A stretch of 64,000 nt of DNA from Lacibacter luteus (GCF_004118265.1 NZ_SDHW01000001.1:1178001-1242000); one strand, 5' to 3'. Shown: positions 9,674 to 18,618, counted from the first letter of the stretch. Made by a program: numbers and translations. The notes: generated by a model from the letters alone, not told the origin.

Positions 9674-10984
9674 TTATTTTTTACGGAAGAACAAACGCAT
9701 CGGCGTTCCTTTAAAATTAAACGCTGCCCTTAACTGATTTTCCAGATAATTCTTGTACGATTGTTTTACATCATCGGGATGGTTACAGAAAAATGCAAAC
9801 GATGGAACCGGCGTAGGCAACTGTGTTGCATACTTAATACTAATGGGCATACCACGTACCACCGGCGGATGATAAGCATTAATGGCTTTCTGCAGCACTT
9901 CGTTAAGGTCGGATGTTGAAATTTTACGCAGCCTGTTTTCCACTACCTGTAATGCAGCTTCAATACCCTGCATCAGCCTGGTTTTTTCTTTTGCAGATAC
10001 GAACAGGATCGGCACATCGTTAAACGGAGCAAGACGTTGCTTTAATTCTTTTTCGTAATCACGTGCAGTATTGGTTTCTTTCTGAATAAGATCCCACTTG
10101 TTCACCAACACCACAATGCCTTTGCCTTTTTTTACAGCAAGCGAATAAATATTGAGGTCCTGTTGCGATATTCCTTTTTCTGCATCGAGCAAAAGCAAAC
10201 ATACATCTGCCTCATCCATTGCACGAATAGCACGGATCACCGAATAAAACTCCAGATCTTCATTCACTTTTGTTTTACGACGGATACCTGCAGTATCAAT
10301 AAGAATAAATTCTTTGTTGAAGAGATTATAATGTGTGTGGATAGTGTCCCTTGTTGTGCCTGCAATATCACTTACAATGGTACGCTCCTCACCAAGCAAA
10401 GCATTCAACATAGATGATTTACCAACATTCGGCTGACCGATGATGGCAATTTTCGGAATGGTTGATGTTTCTGCCTCTGCCTGTTCTTCGGGTATTAAAG
10501 CACTAACTGCATCAAGTAATTCACCTGTGCCGCTACCCGTCATACTGCTGAGGAAAAAGATATGATCAAAGCCGAGTGCATAAAATTCACTCGCCTCCAA
10601 TAAGCGTTCGTGATTATCAACTTTGTTAATTGCTAAGAAAACAGGCTTAGTGGTACGGCGCAGCAGATCAGTCATCGACTCATCCAGATCAGTAATGCCC
10701 GAAGCAGCATCGCACATAAATATCACCGCATTTGCTTCATCCAATGCAATACGCACCTGCTTGCGAATTTCTGTTTCAAATACATCATCACTGCCTGCAA
10801 CAAATCCACCTGTATCAATCAGGTTAAATGTTTTTCCGTTCCAGTCGGCAATACCATATTGGCGGTCTCTTGTTACACCGCTAACATCATCCACAATCGC
10901 TTTGCGTTGTTGCAATAAACGATTAAAGAATGTACTCTTTCCTACATTGGGTCTGCCCACAATTGCTACCGTAAAACCTGCCAT
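9674..10984 (-). CDS. der: Ribosome biogenesis GTPase Der (EngA)
   Basis: This 436-residue protein has the unique Der layout of two GTPase domains in tandem plus a C-terminal KH-like domain. G1 motifs are GRPNVGKST (about residue 8) and GQPNVGKSS (about residue 183); G3 DTGG and DTAG, and G4 NKVD and NKWD, are present. The C-terminus YATQLPTPVPSFAFFCN is typical. Der is needed for 50S subunit maturation. Length matches the family. An exact TAnnTTTG promoter lies 20 bases upstream (11005-11012), and the related GTPase gene era is the next gene upstream on the same strand. Confidence 0.97.
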   Translation of the reverse strand: MAGFTVAIVGRPNVGKSTFFNRLLQQRKAIVDDVSGVTRDRQYGIADWNGKTFNLIDTGGFVAGSDDVFETEIRKQVRIALDEANAVIFMCDAASGITDLDESMTDLLRRTTKPVFLAINKVDNHERLLEASEFYALGFDHIFFLSSMTGSGTGELLDAVSALIPEEQAEAETSTIPKIAIIGQPNVGKSSMLNALLGEERTIVSDIAGTTRDTIHTHYNLFNKEFILIDTAGIRRKTKVNEDLEFYSVIRAIRAMDEADVCLLLLDAEKGISQQDLNIYSLAVKKGKGIVVLVNKWDLIQKETNTARDYEKELKQRLAPFNDVPILFVSAKEKTRLMQGIEAALQVVENRLRKISTSDLNEVLQKAINAYHPPVVRGMPISIKYATQLPTPVPSFAFFCNHPDDVKQSYKNYLENQLRAAFNFKGTPMRLFFRKK

Positions 10985-11004
10985 AATAAAACAAATAAAG
11001 TCGG

Positions 11005-11012
11005 CAAAAGTA
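11005..11012 (-). promoter_or_regulatory. -7 promoter element for der (TACTTTTG)
   Basis: The minus strand reads TACTTTTG, an exact match to the Bacteroidota TAnnTTTG element, followed by C as is common in this window. Transcription should start near 11001, about 17 bases before the der ATG at 10984. Confidence 0.6.
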
Positions 11013-11059
11013 CAGAAATAAAAGAGAAAGCGGGGTGTGTTATTGAAAACGACTGTTTC

Positions 11060-11932
11060 TTAGCCGTTATAGCCATACTCCTTCAGGAAAAGATCGGTAT
11101 CACGCCATTTAGGCCGCACTTTAATAAACAGCTCAAGAAAAACTTTCGAATCAACAAATTTTTCAATTTCTGCTCGGGCCATTGAACCCAGCTTTTTGAT
11201 CATTACGCCTTTGTTGCCCAGCAAAATAGCTTTCTGCGTTTCCCGCTGTACAATGATATCGGCCGATATTTTAATGAGTGTATTTTTTTCCTGAAAGGCC
11301 GTTACAATCACTGTTGTGTGGTAAGGTATTTCGTCAGAGAAAAGTTCGAAAATTTTTTCCCTGATGAGTTCGGCAACAAAAAAGCGGGTGCTGAGATCCG
11401 TTAGCTGATCTTCTTCAAAATAAGGCTCACCTTCGGGCAACAACGGCAATATGTGGTTGATGAATTGTTTTTTGTTGATGCCGGATAATGCCGAAACTGT
11501 AATTGCTTTTTTGCAGTAGAGTTTACTTTCGAAATATTGTTTTGCTTCTTCCAGTTTGGCCTTATCAACCGTATCCAGTTTATTCAGCACAACAATGGAA
11601 GGCACTTTCAACTTAAGCGATGCAAACAACTCATCATTTTCCTGCCAGTTATCTTTTACATCAACAAGCAACAGTGCAACATCTGCATCTTCCAATGCAC
11701 TTTTTACACTCATCATCATTTTCTCCTGCAATTTATATTTAGGATCAATGATGCCAGGTGTATCAGACAAGATCACCTGGTAATCGGCTGTTGTAAGAAT
11801 ACCTTTAATGCGATGCCTTGTTGTTTGCACTTTCGGCGAAACAATCGCAAGCTTCTCGCCCAGCAAAGCATTCATCAATGTGCTTTTACCTGCGTTAGGT
11901 TTACCAAATATGTTTACAAAGCCAACTTTCAT
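11060..11932 (-). CDS. era: GTPase Era
   Basis: This 290-residue GTPase has G1 GKPNAGKST at residues 9-17, the switch region TTRHRIKGI, G3 DTPG and G4 NKLD, followed by a C-terminal KH RNA-binding domain with the motif GVMIKKLGSMARAEIEKF. Era binds the 3' end of 16S rRNA and helps 30S assembly. Length is normal. It lies just downstream of the tRNA-fMet gene and upstream of der on the same strand, so two ribosome-assembly GTPases are side by side. Confidence 0.97.
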   Translation of the reverse strand: MKVGFVNIFGKPNAGKSTLMNALLGEKLAIVSPKVQTTRHRIKGILTTADYQVILSDTPGIIDPKYKLQEKMMMSVKSALEDADVALLLVDVKDNWQENDELFASLKLKVPSIVVLNKLDTVDKAKLEEAKQYFESKLYCKKAITVSALSGINKKQFINHILPLLPEGEPYFEEDQLTDLSTRFFVAELIREKIFELFSDEIPYHTTVIVTAFQEKNTLIKISADIIVQRETQKAILLGNKGVMIKKLGSMARAEIEKFVDSKVFLELFIKVRPKWRDTDLFLKEYGYNG

Positions 11933-11970
11933 ACAATACTTCTTGTTGCAAGCTACATGCTATTAGCTGA

Positions 11971-11999
11971 AAAAGAAAATCCCCCGCATTTGCGAGGGA
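11971..11999 (-). terminator. Terminator of the tRNA-fMet transcript
   Basis: On the minus strand a TCCCTCGCA / TGCGGGGGA stem (one A-C mismatch, 11999-11980) is followed by a T-rich run (11979-11971). It lies 6 bases after the tRNA 3' end. Confidence 0.65.
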
Positions 12000-12005
12000 C
12001 TTTTG

Positions 12006-12077
<72 letters not shown>

Positions 12078-12087
12078 GAATGGAGTG

Positions 12088-12095
12088 CAAATGTA
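12088..12095 (-). promoter_or_regulatory. -7 promoter element for tRNA-fMet (TACATTTG)
   Basis: The minus strand reads TACATTTG, an exact TAnnTTTG match, followed by CACTCC. It ends 11 bases before the mature tRNA 5' end. The tRNA-Val gene at 53012 has the same TTTGCACTCC junction. Confidence 0.65.
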
Positions 12096-12120
12096 AGGCG
12101 AAACAGATTACCTCCCAAAA

Positions 12121-12158
12121 GAAAAAAGAAAAAGACAGAAATAATTTCTGTCTTTTTC
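12121..12158 (-). terminator. Terminator after the DUF2807 gene
   Basis: A 14-bp perfect stem (12128-12141 with 12145-12158, GAAAAAGACAGAAA and its complement) is followed by a T-rich run on the minus strand. It is 29 bases past the stop at 12187. Confidence 0.7.
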
Positions 12159-12186
12159 TTTTTCATCGTTGATAATTATCGAAAAC

Positions 12187-12915
12187 TTATTTGGTACGTT
12201 TCTTTAAACTGGATGCTCCGCTTGTTTTAAAATCACTCACAGAAGCTGTTCCTTTATATTGCACATCGCTTGCGCCACTTGCATTTACTTTTAAATCGTT
12301 ATTTACCGTTACAAAAATATCTGACGCACCCGATGCTACTGCTCTGCAATTATCTGCAACCAATTCAAAGCAATTAAAATCACTTGCGCCGTTTACATCA
12401 ACATCTAAGTTTTTTACAGAACCCGACAGTTTAGAATCGGATGCACCACTTTGATCGATATTCATACTTTCGTATGCAACTGCACCTTTTAAGCTTGAAG
12501 CGCCGCTTAAGTTTACTTTTAGATTGGTTCCTTTTAAAACACCATCAATCTTTACATCGGTAGCACCACTGATGTCAAGCTTGTCGATGTTCTTTACAGA
12601 AATATAAGCCCGAAGTTTTTTGTTTTCACTATTCCACTTCCATACACCTTCATTATCGTAGGTAATACGTAAAATACCATCCACCACTTCTGTTTTAATT
12701 CGGCTGCGGTATTTTTCTTCGCTGGCGCTAACCACTACTGCCTCCTCGTTGCCTTGTTTAATAATTACATCAAATGCACTGGATACCCGAATACCATGAA
12801 AGGAACTTACTTTACGGGGCTCGGCATTTTTATCGTTAATAACGGTTACATCCTGCGCAGCAGCAAAACCGGTTGCAAAAATGGCCAATACAATGAAGCT
12901 GAATACTTTTTTCAT
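12187..12915 (-). CDS. DUF2807 (head GIN domain) secreted protein
   Basis: This 242-residue protein has a signal peptide ending near GFAAAQ. The rest is a DUF2807 (putative auto-transporter adhesin, head GIN) domain, built from about six short beta repeats each marked by S-G-A-S/T-D (LDISGATDVKIDG, VNLSGASSLKG, DQSGASDSKLSG, DVNGASDFN, VASGASDIFV, NASGASDVQYKG). This pattern predicts a right-handed beta-helix. Such proteins are common and abundant in Bacteroidota envelopes but uncharacterised. I start at ATG 12915; an in-frame TTG lies two codons upstream. Confidence 0.9.
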   Translation of the reverse strand: MKKVFSFIVLAIFATGFAAAQDVTVINDKNAEPRKVSSFHGIRVSSAFDVIIKQGNEEAVVVSASEEKYRSRIKTEVVDGILRITYDNEGVWKWNSENKKLRAYISVKNIDKLDISGATDVKIDGVLKGTNLKVNLSGASSLKGAVAYESMNIDQSGASDSKLSGSVKNLDVDVNGASDFNCFELVADNCRAVASGASDIFVTVNNDLKVNASGASDVQYKGTASVSDFKTSGASSLKKRTK

Positions 12916-13095
12916 GATCAAAAATTTTTAGATAAGGTTTAATGGTTGATGAAAAATGAGTGCATCCTCTGTTACAACCGGCTACAGGATCTTTGTTTTC
13001 TGCTGCATACTGCCCGAAAACCAGGTTGTAACCGCTGTTGTATAGAAGTTGTACGAAAGATGTTATGAAAATGTTACAGCAAACCTGAAAGAATT

Positions 13096-13103
13096 TATCT
13101 TTG
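13096..13103 (+). promoter_or_regulatory. -7 promoter element of the thiamine receptor transcript (TATCTTTG)
   Basis: An exact TAnnTTTG match 38 bases before the TPP riboswitch. The predicted start is near 13107, which would put the whole aptamer in the leader RNA. It lies in the 405-base gene-free stretch 12916-13320, which otherwise holds only the riboswitch. Confidence 0.65.
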
Positions 13104-13141
13104 CGGCGTCGAAGGAGCGGAAAACCGGCTTTCGACACAGA

Positions 13142-13241
13142 TTCCCCGGGGTGCTTACCCGTCGGTTCCAGGGCCCGGAACCTGCACGGAGGCTGAGATC
13201 AAACCCGTAGAACCTGATCAGGGTAATGCCTGCGCAGGGAA
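13142..13241 (+). promoter_or_regulatory. TPP (THI-box) riboswitch
   Basis: The conserved THI-box parts are present in order: GGGGTGC (13148-13154), GGCTGAGATC (13191-13200), ACCCGTAGAACCTGATC (13203-13219) and GGGTAATGCC..GCGCAGGGA (13221-13240). Stem P1 pairs TTCCC (13142-13146) with GGGAA (13237-13241). A variable P3 hairpin (GGTTCC 13164-13169 with GGAACC 13177-13182) lies between. Its position 80 bases before the TonB receptor ATG at 13321 means thiamine pyrophosphate represses that receptor. TPP control of outer-membrane receptors is known in Bacteroidota. Confidence 0.97.
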
Positions 13242-13320
13242 GGAGGTTCCTACATGCATATTCCTCTCTCCGTTACGCAGCATTTCCAATTCAATTTTTA
13301 ACCGTTAAAGTGATTTTGAA

Positions 13321-15741
13321 ATGAAAAAATTGATGCTGGGAATGTTGATGATTATTTCTCAACAACTGGTAATGGCTCAAGCTACTGTAAAAGGTATTGT
13401 GAGCGAAAAAGAAACGGGCAACAGACTTGCCTTTATTTCTGCAGAAATTGATAATGTACTTCAAAGTGTGAGCAACGAACACGGAGAATTCATTATGAAA
13501 AAACTCAAACCGGGAAAGCACAAATTAAAATTATCCGGTGTTGGTTACAAAACTTCAGAATTTGACTTTGAAGTAAAGGAAGAAACATTTGTAATTCAAT
13601 TCCAGATTGAAAAGCAGGTATTGTTTCTTAATCCGGTAGAAGTTACTGCCATTCGTGCAAACGACCGTATGCCGTTTACTAAAACCAATCTCAACAAAAA
13701 AGAGATTGAAAAAATGAATACTGGGCAGGACCTTCCGTTCATTCTTAACCAAACGCCCTCTGTTGTTATTAACTCCGATGCGGGTAATGGCATTGGTTAT
13801 ACCGGCATTCGTATACGTGGTACCGATGCAACAAGAATCAACATGACGTTAAATGGCATTCCGTATAACGATGCAGAAAGCCAGGGTTTGTTTTTTGTGA
13901 ACCTCCCCGATTTTGCTTCTTCTGTAAACTCCATCCAGATTCAACGTGGAGTTGGTACTTCTTCAAACGGTGCAGGTGCATTTGGTGCTACACTTAACCT
14001 CAGTACTAATGAGTTTAATGAAAAACCTTACGCAGAGCTGAATAACGGTTTCGGCAGCTTCAGCAGCTGGAGACATACGATTAAAGCCGGTTCCGGATTA
14101 ATCGGGAAACATTTTACTATTGATGGTCGTGTATCGTTTATCAACAGCGACGGTTTTATTGAAAGAGGCGCATCCGATTTGCGTTCGGCTTATTTATCTG
14201 CAGCATACATCAACAAAAAAACATCGCTGCGTTTAAATGCGTTTACAGGAAAAGAAAAAACCTATCAGGCATGGAATGGTATTCCTGAAGCAAAGCTGAG
14301 AGGCGATGAAGCGAAGCTGCTTGAACATTACAACAACAATTATTATCTGTACGATACAAAAGAGGATTCTGCAAACCTCTTTAATCCGAACAATAACCGT
14401 ACATACAATTATTTCCGTTACGGCAATCAAACCGACAACTATCGTCAGGATCATTACCAACTCTTATTCAACCACGAGATCAATAAAAGCTGGAATATCA
14501 ATACGGCTTTCTTCTTAACTCGTGGTTTAGGTTATTACGAAGAATACAAACGTGGAGAATCGCTGGATGATTATGGTTTGAACGCTGTTACAGCAGATAT
14601 TATCCGTCAGCTTTGGTTAGATAATTATTTTTACGGTGCTACTTTCTCAGCACAATACAAACGCAACAACGATCAGTTGACTTTTGGTGGCGCATACACT
14701 CGTTACGATGGGAAGCATTATGGCAAAATTGTATGGAGTGAAGTTGCTGTGCCAAAAGATTACAAATGGTACAACCTTACAGCGTTTAAAACAGACTTTA
14801 ATTTCTATACAAAATATCAGCGCCGGTTAAACAGCCGTTGGGAAGCATTTGCCGATGTGCAGTACAGAAATGTGAACCACACGATTAACGGTTTCCGCAA
14901 GAATCCAAGTTTGCAATCTGGAGGAAACTTCAATTTTATCAATCCGAAACTGGGTATATCATACGCCAATGGAAACGGCTGGTTAGGTTTTGCATCGTTC
15001 AGCATTGGAAATAAAGAACCAAACCGTGACGATTTTGAAGCAGGTGTTACACAGAAACCCAAACACGAAACGCTTTACGACTTTGAAGTGAATATTGAAC
15101 AACGCAAAGCTCAATACAACTGGAGTGTTACCGGTTATTACATGCATTACAATAATCAACTTGTATTAACAGGAAAAGTAAACGATGTTGGCGGTTATAC
15201 ACGTACAAATGCTCCCAAAAGCTATCGTGCAGGTGTGGAATTGCAGGCAGGTGTAAAACCCATCAGCTGGTTTAATGCAAACGCTAATTTAACATTGAGC
15301 AAGAATCGTATTCTCAACTTTACAGAGTTTGTAGATGACTATGATAATGGAGGACAGCAGGAAAATAAATTCGCATCAACACCTCTCTCCTTTTCTCCAT
15401 CAGCTGTTGCAGGGTTTACACTCAACTTTATTCCGGTTAAAAACGGAGAGATCAGCTTACTGAACAAATATGTATCACGCCAGTATCTCGATAATACCGG
15501 TAATGATGCAAGAAGTATTAATCCATTTTATGTAACCGATCTTCGTTTAAGTTACCAGCTTCGCTTTAAAAAGGTAAAGGAAGTAAATTTCAACTTACAG
15601 TTAAACAACCTGTTTAACCGGGTATACGAAACCAATGGTTATACGTTTGGTTATATCTACGGCGGGCAAACCATTACTGAAAACTATTATTACCCAATGG
15701 CAGGTACTAATTTTATGGCAGGCATCAATATCAAAATCTGA
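13321..15741 (+). CDS. TonB-dependent receptor, predicted thiamine (or precursor) importer
   Basis: This 806-residue protein has a signal peptide (ending VMAQ), a CarboxypepD_reg-like domain (residues about 20-95, VKGIVSEKETGNRLAFISAE), a TonB plug (FILNQTPSVVINSD, YTGIRIRGTDATRINMTLNG, SIQIQRGVGTSSNGAGAFGA) and a large beta-barrel ending in NFMAGINIKI. It is not a SusC (no long SusC-type plug, no SusD partner). The TPP riboswitch in its leader ties it to thiamine; by analogy with known TPP-controlled receptors it likely brings thiamine or a derivative across the outer membrane. No inner-membrane PnuT or thiamine kinase gene is adjacent, so the partner is elsewhere. Confidence 0.93.
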   Translation: MKKLMLGMLMIISQQLVMAQATVKGIVSEKETGNRLAFISAEIDNVLQSVSNEHGEFIMKKLKPGKHKLKLSGVGYKTSEFDFEVKEETFVIQFQIEKQVLFLNPVEVTAIRANDRMPFTKTNLNKKEIEKMNTGQDLPFILNQTPSVVINSDAGNGIGYTGIRIRGTDATRINMTLNGIPYNDAESQGLFFVNLPDFASSVNSIQIQRGVGTSSNGAGAFGATLNLSTNEFNEKPYAELNNGFGSFSSWRHTIKAGSGLIGKHFTIDGRVSFINSDGFIERGASDLRSAYLSAAYINKKTSLRLNAFTGKEKTYQAWNGIPEAKLRGDEAKLLEHYNNNYYLYDTKEDSANLFNPNNNRTYNYFRYGNQTDNYRQDHYQLLFNHEINKSWNINTAFFLTRGLGYYEEYKRGESLDDYGLNAVTADIIRQLWLDNYFYGATFSAQYKRNNDQLTFGGAYTRYDGKHYGKIVWSEVAVPKDYKWYNLTAFKTDFNFYTKYQRRLNSRWEAFADVQYRNVNHTINGFRKNPSLQSGGNFNFINPKLGISYANGNGWLGFASFSIGNKEPNRDDFEAGVTQKPKHETLYDFEVNIEQRKAQYNWSVTGYYMHYNNQLVLTGKVNDVGGYTRTNAPKSYRAGVELQAGVKPISWFNANANLTLSKNRILNFTEFVDDYDNGGQQENKFASTPLSFSPSAVAGFTLNFIPVKNGEISLLNKYVSRQYLDNTGNDARSINPFYVTDLRLSYQLRFKKVKEVNFNLQLNNLFNRVYETNGYTFGYIYGGQTITENYYYPMAGTNFMAGINIKI

Positions 15742-15760
15742 TAAAAGAACCGCATATAAA

Positions 15761-15797
15761 AAGAAAGGCCGCTGTAAACAGCGGCCTTTCTTTTTAT
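15761..15797 (+). terminator. Terminator between the TonB receptor and the rhodanese gene
   Basis: A 12-bp perfect stem (GAAAGGCCGCTG 15763-15774 with CAGCGGCCTTTC 15779-15790) with T-rich sequence after it and A-rich before. It serves the receptor gene and probably also the convergent rhodanese gene. Confidence 0.85.
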
Positions 15798-15813
15798 TCG
15801 TTCAATAAACCGA

Positions 15814-16119
15814 TTAACCAAATACCTGGCGCCAGTTAAGCATACCACCTGTAAGGTTTATAACGTTTGTAAAGCCCATTGTTTCAGCAAACATACAAGC
15901 CTGTCCGCTGCGGTTTCCGCTGCGGCAGTAGAAAACCACTTCCTTTTCTTTTAATTCTTCCAACTCATCTACATCCATCGACAGAATACGACCAAGCGGA
16001 TACAATGTGCCACCAATATTAAACTCAGCGTGTTCGTGCGGTTCACGTACATCAACAATATTTAATTCTTCGCCGGCATCTATTCTTGCCTTCAACTCTT
16101 CTGCAGTGATTGTCTTCAT
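15814..16119 (-). CDS. Single-domain rhodanese-like sulfurtransferase
   Basis: This 101-residue protein is one rhodanese domain: NIVDVREPHEHAEFNIGG near the start and the active-site loop CRSGNRS, with the catalytic Cys that carries persulfide. No signal peptide is present, so it is cytoplasmic. It is the last gene of a tight minus-strand run (ddl, PASTA protein, rhodanese) with gaps of 17 and 11 bases. GlpE/PspE-like function in sulfur transfer is likely; the acceptor is unknown. Confidence 0.92.
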   Translation of the reverse strand: MKTITAEELKARIDAGEELNIVDVREPHEHAEFNIGGTLYPLGRILSMDVDELEELKEKEVVFYCRSGNRSGQACMFAETMGFTNVINLTGGMLNWRQVFG

Positions 16120-16130
16120 TTTTTTATTTA

Positions 16131-16970
16131 TTAATATTCGTTTACAGTTTCAGGTTTCTTTTCCATTACAGCCTTTGGTTTGGGAATGCTGTCAATCTTT
16201 GAGCGATCGGTACTGATCCACACATCAATCAGCTGTCCACCACGGATACGTATCGGTCGTCCTTCATCATCTCTAACGGGAGGGTTTTGCTTAATAACAA
16301 ATGCCGAAGCACTGTCTGCTATTGCACCATCAACCACTACTGCTCCCAGCAAAAGATCGTTGCTTTCCAGCAACACTTTTGCTTCGGCAAATGTAAGTCC
16401 TAATAACAAAGGAACAGACACTTCGGTTTGTTTTATACCTCCACCAATTACAAGACTAATGCTGCTGCCCATTGGTATTTTAGCACCGGGCTTAACGGAA
16501 ACACCCTTGTATAATTGTTCGAGTACAGAGCCTACAGCAAAATCGGGTCTTGTAGTAGTATCGCCGAGTTTTAAACCGAGTGTATTTAATTGCAACTGCA
16601 CGCTACGATAGGTTTGTCCTACGAAGTTGGGCAAAGTTACTAACGGTGCTTCTGCACGGTTGATGGTTAAATAGATGGTACGGTTCACCTTCACCAGTTC
16701 TTCGGGTTGCGGCGATTGTTTTACAATAGAAAGTTTTGGAAGACTATCGTAGTAAACACTATCCTGCACTTCTACCCGAAAGCCCTGGGCCTCCAGTACT
16801 TTCGTTGCATCTTCAACCGTTTTGCCTTTTACGGAGGGTACTTTCGCATACTTTCCATGTTGCGTAATACTATCGAGCAGTTGAAAAAAAATAAACACAA
16901 TTGCAAGCCCGAGTAAAAGCGCAATAAGCAGGTTTACAAAAAAGGAACGTTTGGTAATAAATTGAAACAC
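16131..16970 (-). CDS. Membrane-anchored protein with three PASTA domains
   Basis: This 279-residue protein has one N-terminal transmembrane helix (about residues 12-32) and then three PASTA repeats (VPSVKGKTVEDATKVLEAQG, LPNFVGQTYRSVQLQLNTLG, VPLLLGLTFAEAKVLLESND). PASTA domains bind peptidoglycan fragments or beta-lactams in PBPs and Ser/Thr kinases, but there is no kinase or transpeptidase domain here. It lies 17 bases downstream of ddl, which makes a cell-wall precursor, supporting a role in envelope biogenesis. Confidence 0.9.
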   Translation of the reverse strand: MFQFITKRSFFVNLLIALLLGLAIVFIFFQLLDSITQHGKYAKVPSVKGKTVEDATKVLEAQGFRVEVQDSVYYDSLPKLSIVKQSPQPEELVKVNRTIYLTINRAEAPLVTLPNFVGQTYRSVQLQLNTLGLKLGDTTTRPDFAVGSVLEQLYKGVSVKPGAKIPMGSSISLVIGGGIKQTEVSVPLLLGLTFAEAKVLLESNDLLLGAVVVDGAIADSASAFVIKQNPPVRDDEGRPIRIRGGQLIDVWISTDRSKIDSIPKPKAVMEKKPETVNEY

Positions 16971-16987
16971 GTTATTTAGTTTAAAAC

Positions 16988-17989
16988 TTATTTCGCAGCG
17001 GCATCTGCCAGTGCTTCTTCAATTAAAGATGCATAAAAATCTTCAAGCTTCCATCCCATTGCTTTTACTTGCTGGGGAACAATGCTTGCGTCGCTCTGCC
17101 CTGGAATGGTATTGATCTCTAACATAAACGGTTCGTTACGCTCTTCATTGTAAATAAAATCGATGCGTATTACACCGCTGCAGTTAAACACAGCATATAC
17201 TTTCTTTGCAGCATCGCTTACTTTTTTATATACTTCTTCGCTTGCTTCTGCCGGTGTTATTTCTGTACTCTTACCCTGGTACTTTGCCACGAAATCGAAA
17301 AACTCCATGTCGGCATCAGCTTTTACCTCTGTCATCGGCATTGCAATAATTTCACCTTTGTGCTTAAATACACCTATTGTAAATTCCCTGCCGGTAATCA
17401 TTTCTTCAATCAACACCTGGTTATCTTCTGCAAATGCTTTTTCAATTGCAGCAGCAAGATTTTCTTTTTTACTCACCTTGCTCATGCCAATACTGCTGCC
17501 GCCATTATTGGGTTTTACAAATACAGGAAGATTTAGATTAAATTGATTACTGTCGAAAGCCTGCTGTTTAAACAGGTGCACACTCTTTGCCACATTAATA
17601 CCTGCAAATGCAGCTACTGCAACAGTATACCTTTTATTAAAAGTGATAGCCGATGTTGCTGCATTGCACGACGTGTAAGGGAAACCCAACACATCAAAAT
17701 AACCCTGCAGTTTACCATCTTCACCGGGTGTGCCGTGCATACCAATAAACACACACTCAAATATTACTTTATGATTGTTAACACTTATTGTAAAATCGTT
17801 CTTATCAACTGCAAACAATTCACCATTCTCTGCTTTATAAAACCATCCCTCTTTTGTAACATCAATTACATACACATTGTATTTCGACTTATCGAGGTGA
17901 TTAAAGATAGTGGTTGCACTTTTATACGATATTACCGCTTCGCCACTATAGCCGCCTGTTACCAAGGCTATGTTTTTGGGTCCGTTCAT
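16988..17989 (-). CDS. ddl: D-alanine--D-alanine ligase
   Basis: This 333-residue ATP-grasp enzyme joins two D-Ala for peptidoglycan precursors. Visible signatures are GGYSGEAVISYKSA at the N-terminus, the HGTPGEDGKLQG motif near residue 85, PVFVKPNNGGSSIGMSKV (ATP-binding), the EEMITGREFTIGV region and MLEINTIPGQS near the C-terminus. Length is normal. It heads a run with the PASTA and rhodanese genes. No exact TAnnTTTG element was found just upstream. Confidence 0.96.
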   Translation of the reverse strand: MNGPKNIALVTGGYSGEAVISYKSATTIFNHLDKSKYNVYVIDVTKEGWFYKAENGELFAVDKNDFTISVNNHKVIFECVFIGMHGTPGEDGKLQGYFDVLGFPYTSCNAATSAITFNKRYTVAVAAFAGINVAKSVHLFKQQAFDSNQFNLNLPVFVKPNNGGSSIGMSKVSKKENLAAAIEKAFAEDNQVLIEEMITGREFTIGVFKHKGEIIAMPMTEVKADADMEFFDFVAKYQGKSTEITPAEASEEVYKKVSDAAKKVYAVFNCSGVIRIDFIYNEERNEPFMLEINTIPGQSDASIVPQQVKAMGWKLEDFYASLIEEALADAAAK

Positions 17990-18070
17990 GATGATGGTTG
18001 TTTAAATATTGGTTTGATTTCCGGTTGATTGTTACGGGGCAGTAAGTATTCAAAAATCCTGCCGCTCTGT

Positions 18071-18565
18071 TTACATTCCTGTTTTTTCTGCACCGGCGTT
18101 ACCCGAGTCAATCACAAATTTCCATTTACCATCGGGCTGCCTTTTCCATACATTCAGATAAGTTCCTTTTAACGTTGTATCGGCAGTTACTACTTTATAA
18201 ACACCATAGGTATAACCCATATCGGCAGAAGCAGCAATATCAGCACCGTGCGGCTCCCATGTCATTTTAAAAGATGTGTCTTCCTGTGCGTTGAGGTATT
18301 TTATTACATCTGCTTCAACAATTGGCATATAGCCGGGACGTAACAAAACTGCATCGTCTGCAGCATATTCAAGAAATGCTTTGTTCATTCCGTTTTTTTC
18401 GCTTGCGGCAGAAAATGCTTTATCTGTTTCCAGCATTTCATCGAGCTGCTTTCGTGCATCTTCAGTTTTTCCGGAAAGTGTTTCGGGGCTTTCCTGCTTT
18501 TTAAACTCCCAATTGCAAGAGGAGAAAATGGCTGCAGCCAGCAGGATGTATGCAAACTTCTTCAT
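18071..18565 (-). CDS. NTF2-like (DUF4440/SnoaL-type) lipoprotein
   Basis: This 164-residue protein has a lipoprotein signal (IFSSCNWEF). The mature part reads as a cone-shaped NTF2-like domain: DKAFSAASEKNGMNKAFLEYAADDAVLLRPG and a C-terminal TYLNVWKRQPDGKWKFVIDSG, which is the typical DUF4440 ending. These domains hold small ligands or act as enzymes; nothing here identifies the ligand. It is a single gene with a hairpin (18586-18613) just upstream of its start. Confidence 0.82.
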   Translation of the reverse strand: MKKFAYILLAAAIFSSCNWEFKKQESPETLSGKTEDARKQLDEMLETDKAFSAASEKNGMNKAFLEYAADDAVLLRPGYMPIVEADVIKYLNAQEDTSFKMTWEPHGADIAASADMGYTYGVYKVVTADTTLKGTYLNVWKRQPDGKWKFVIDSGNAGAEKTGM

Positions 18566-18579
18566 TGCTGCAAGATATA

Positions 18580-18618
18580 AAAAGCAAGGTGAAGGTTTTC
18601 AAGCCTTCACCTTTTTTT
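18580..18618 (-). terminator. Bidirectional terminator below the ferredoxin gene
   Basis: Stem AAGGTGAAGG (18586-18595) pairs with CCTTCACCTT (18604-18613), with T-rich tails on both strands. On the minus strand it follows the ferredoxin gene (stop at 18689). There is no plus-strand gene that needs it. Confidence 0.6.
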
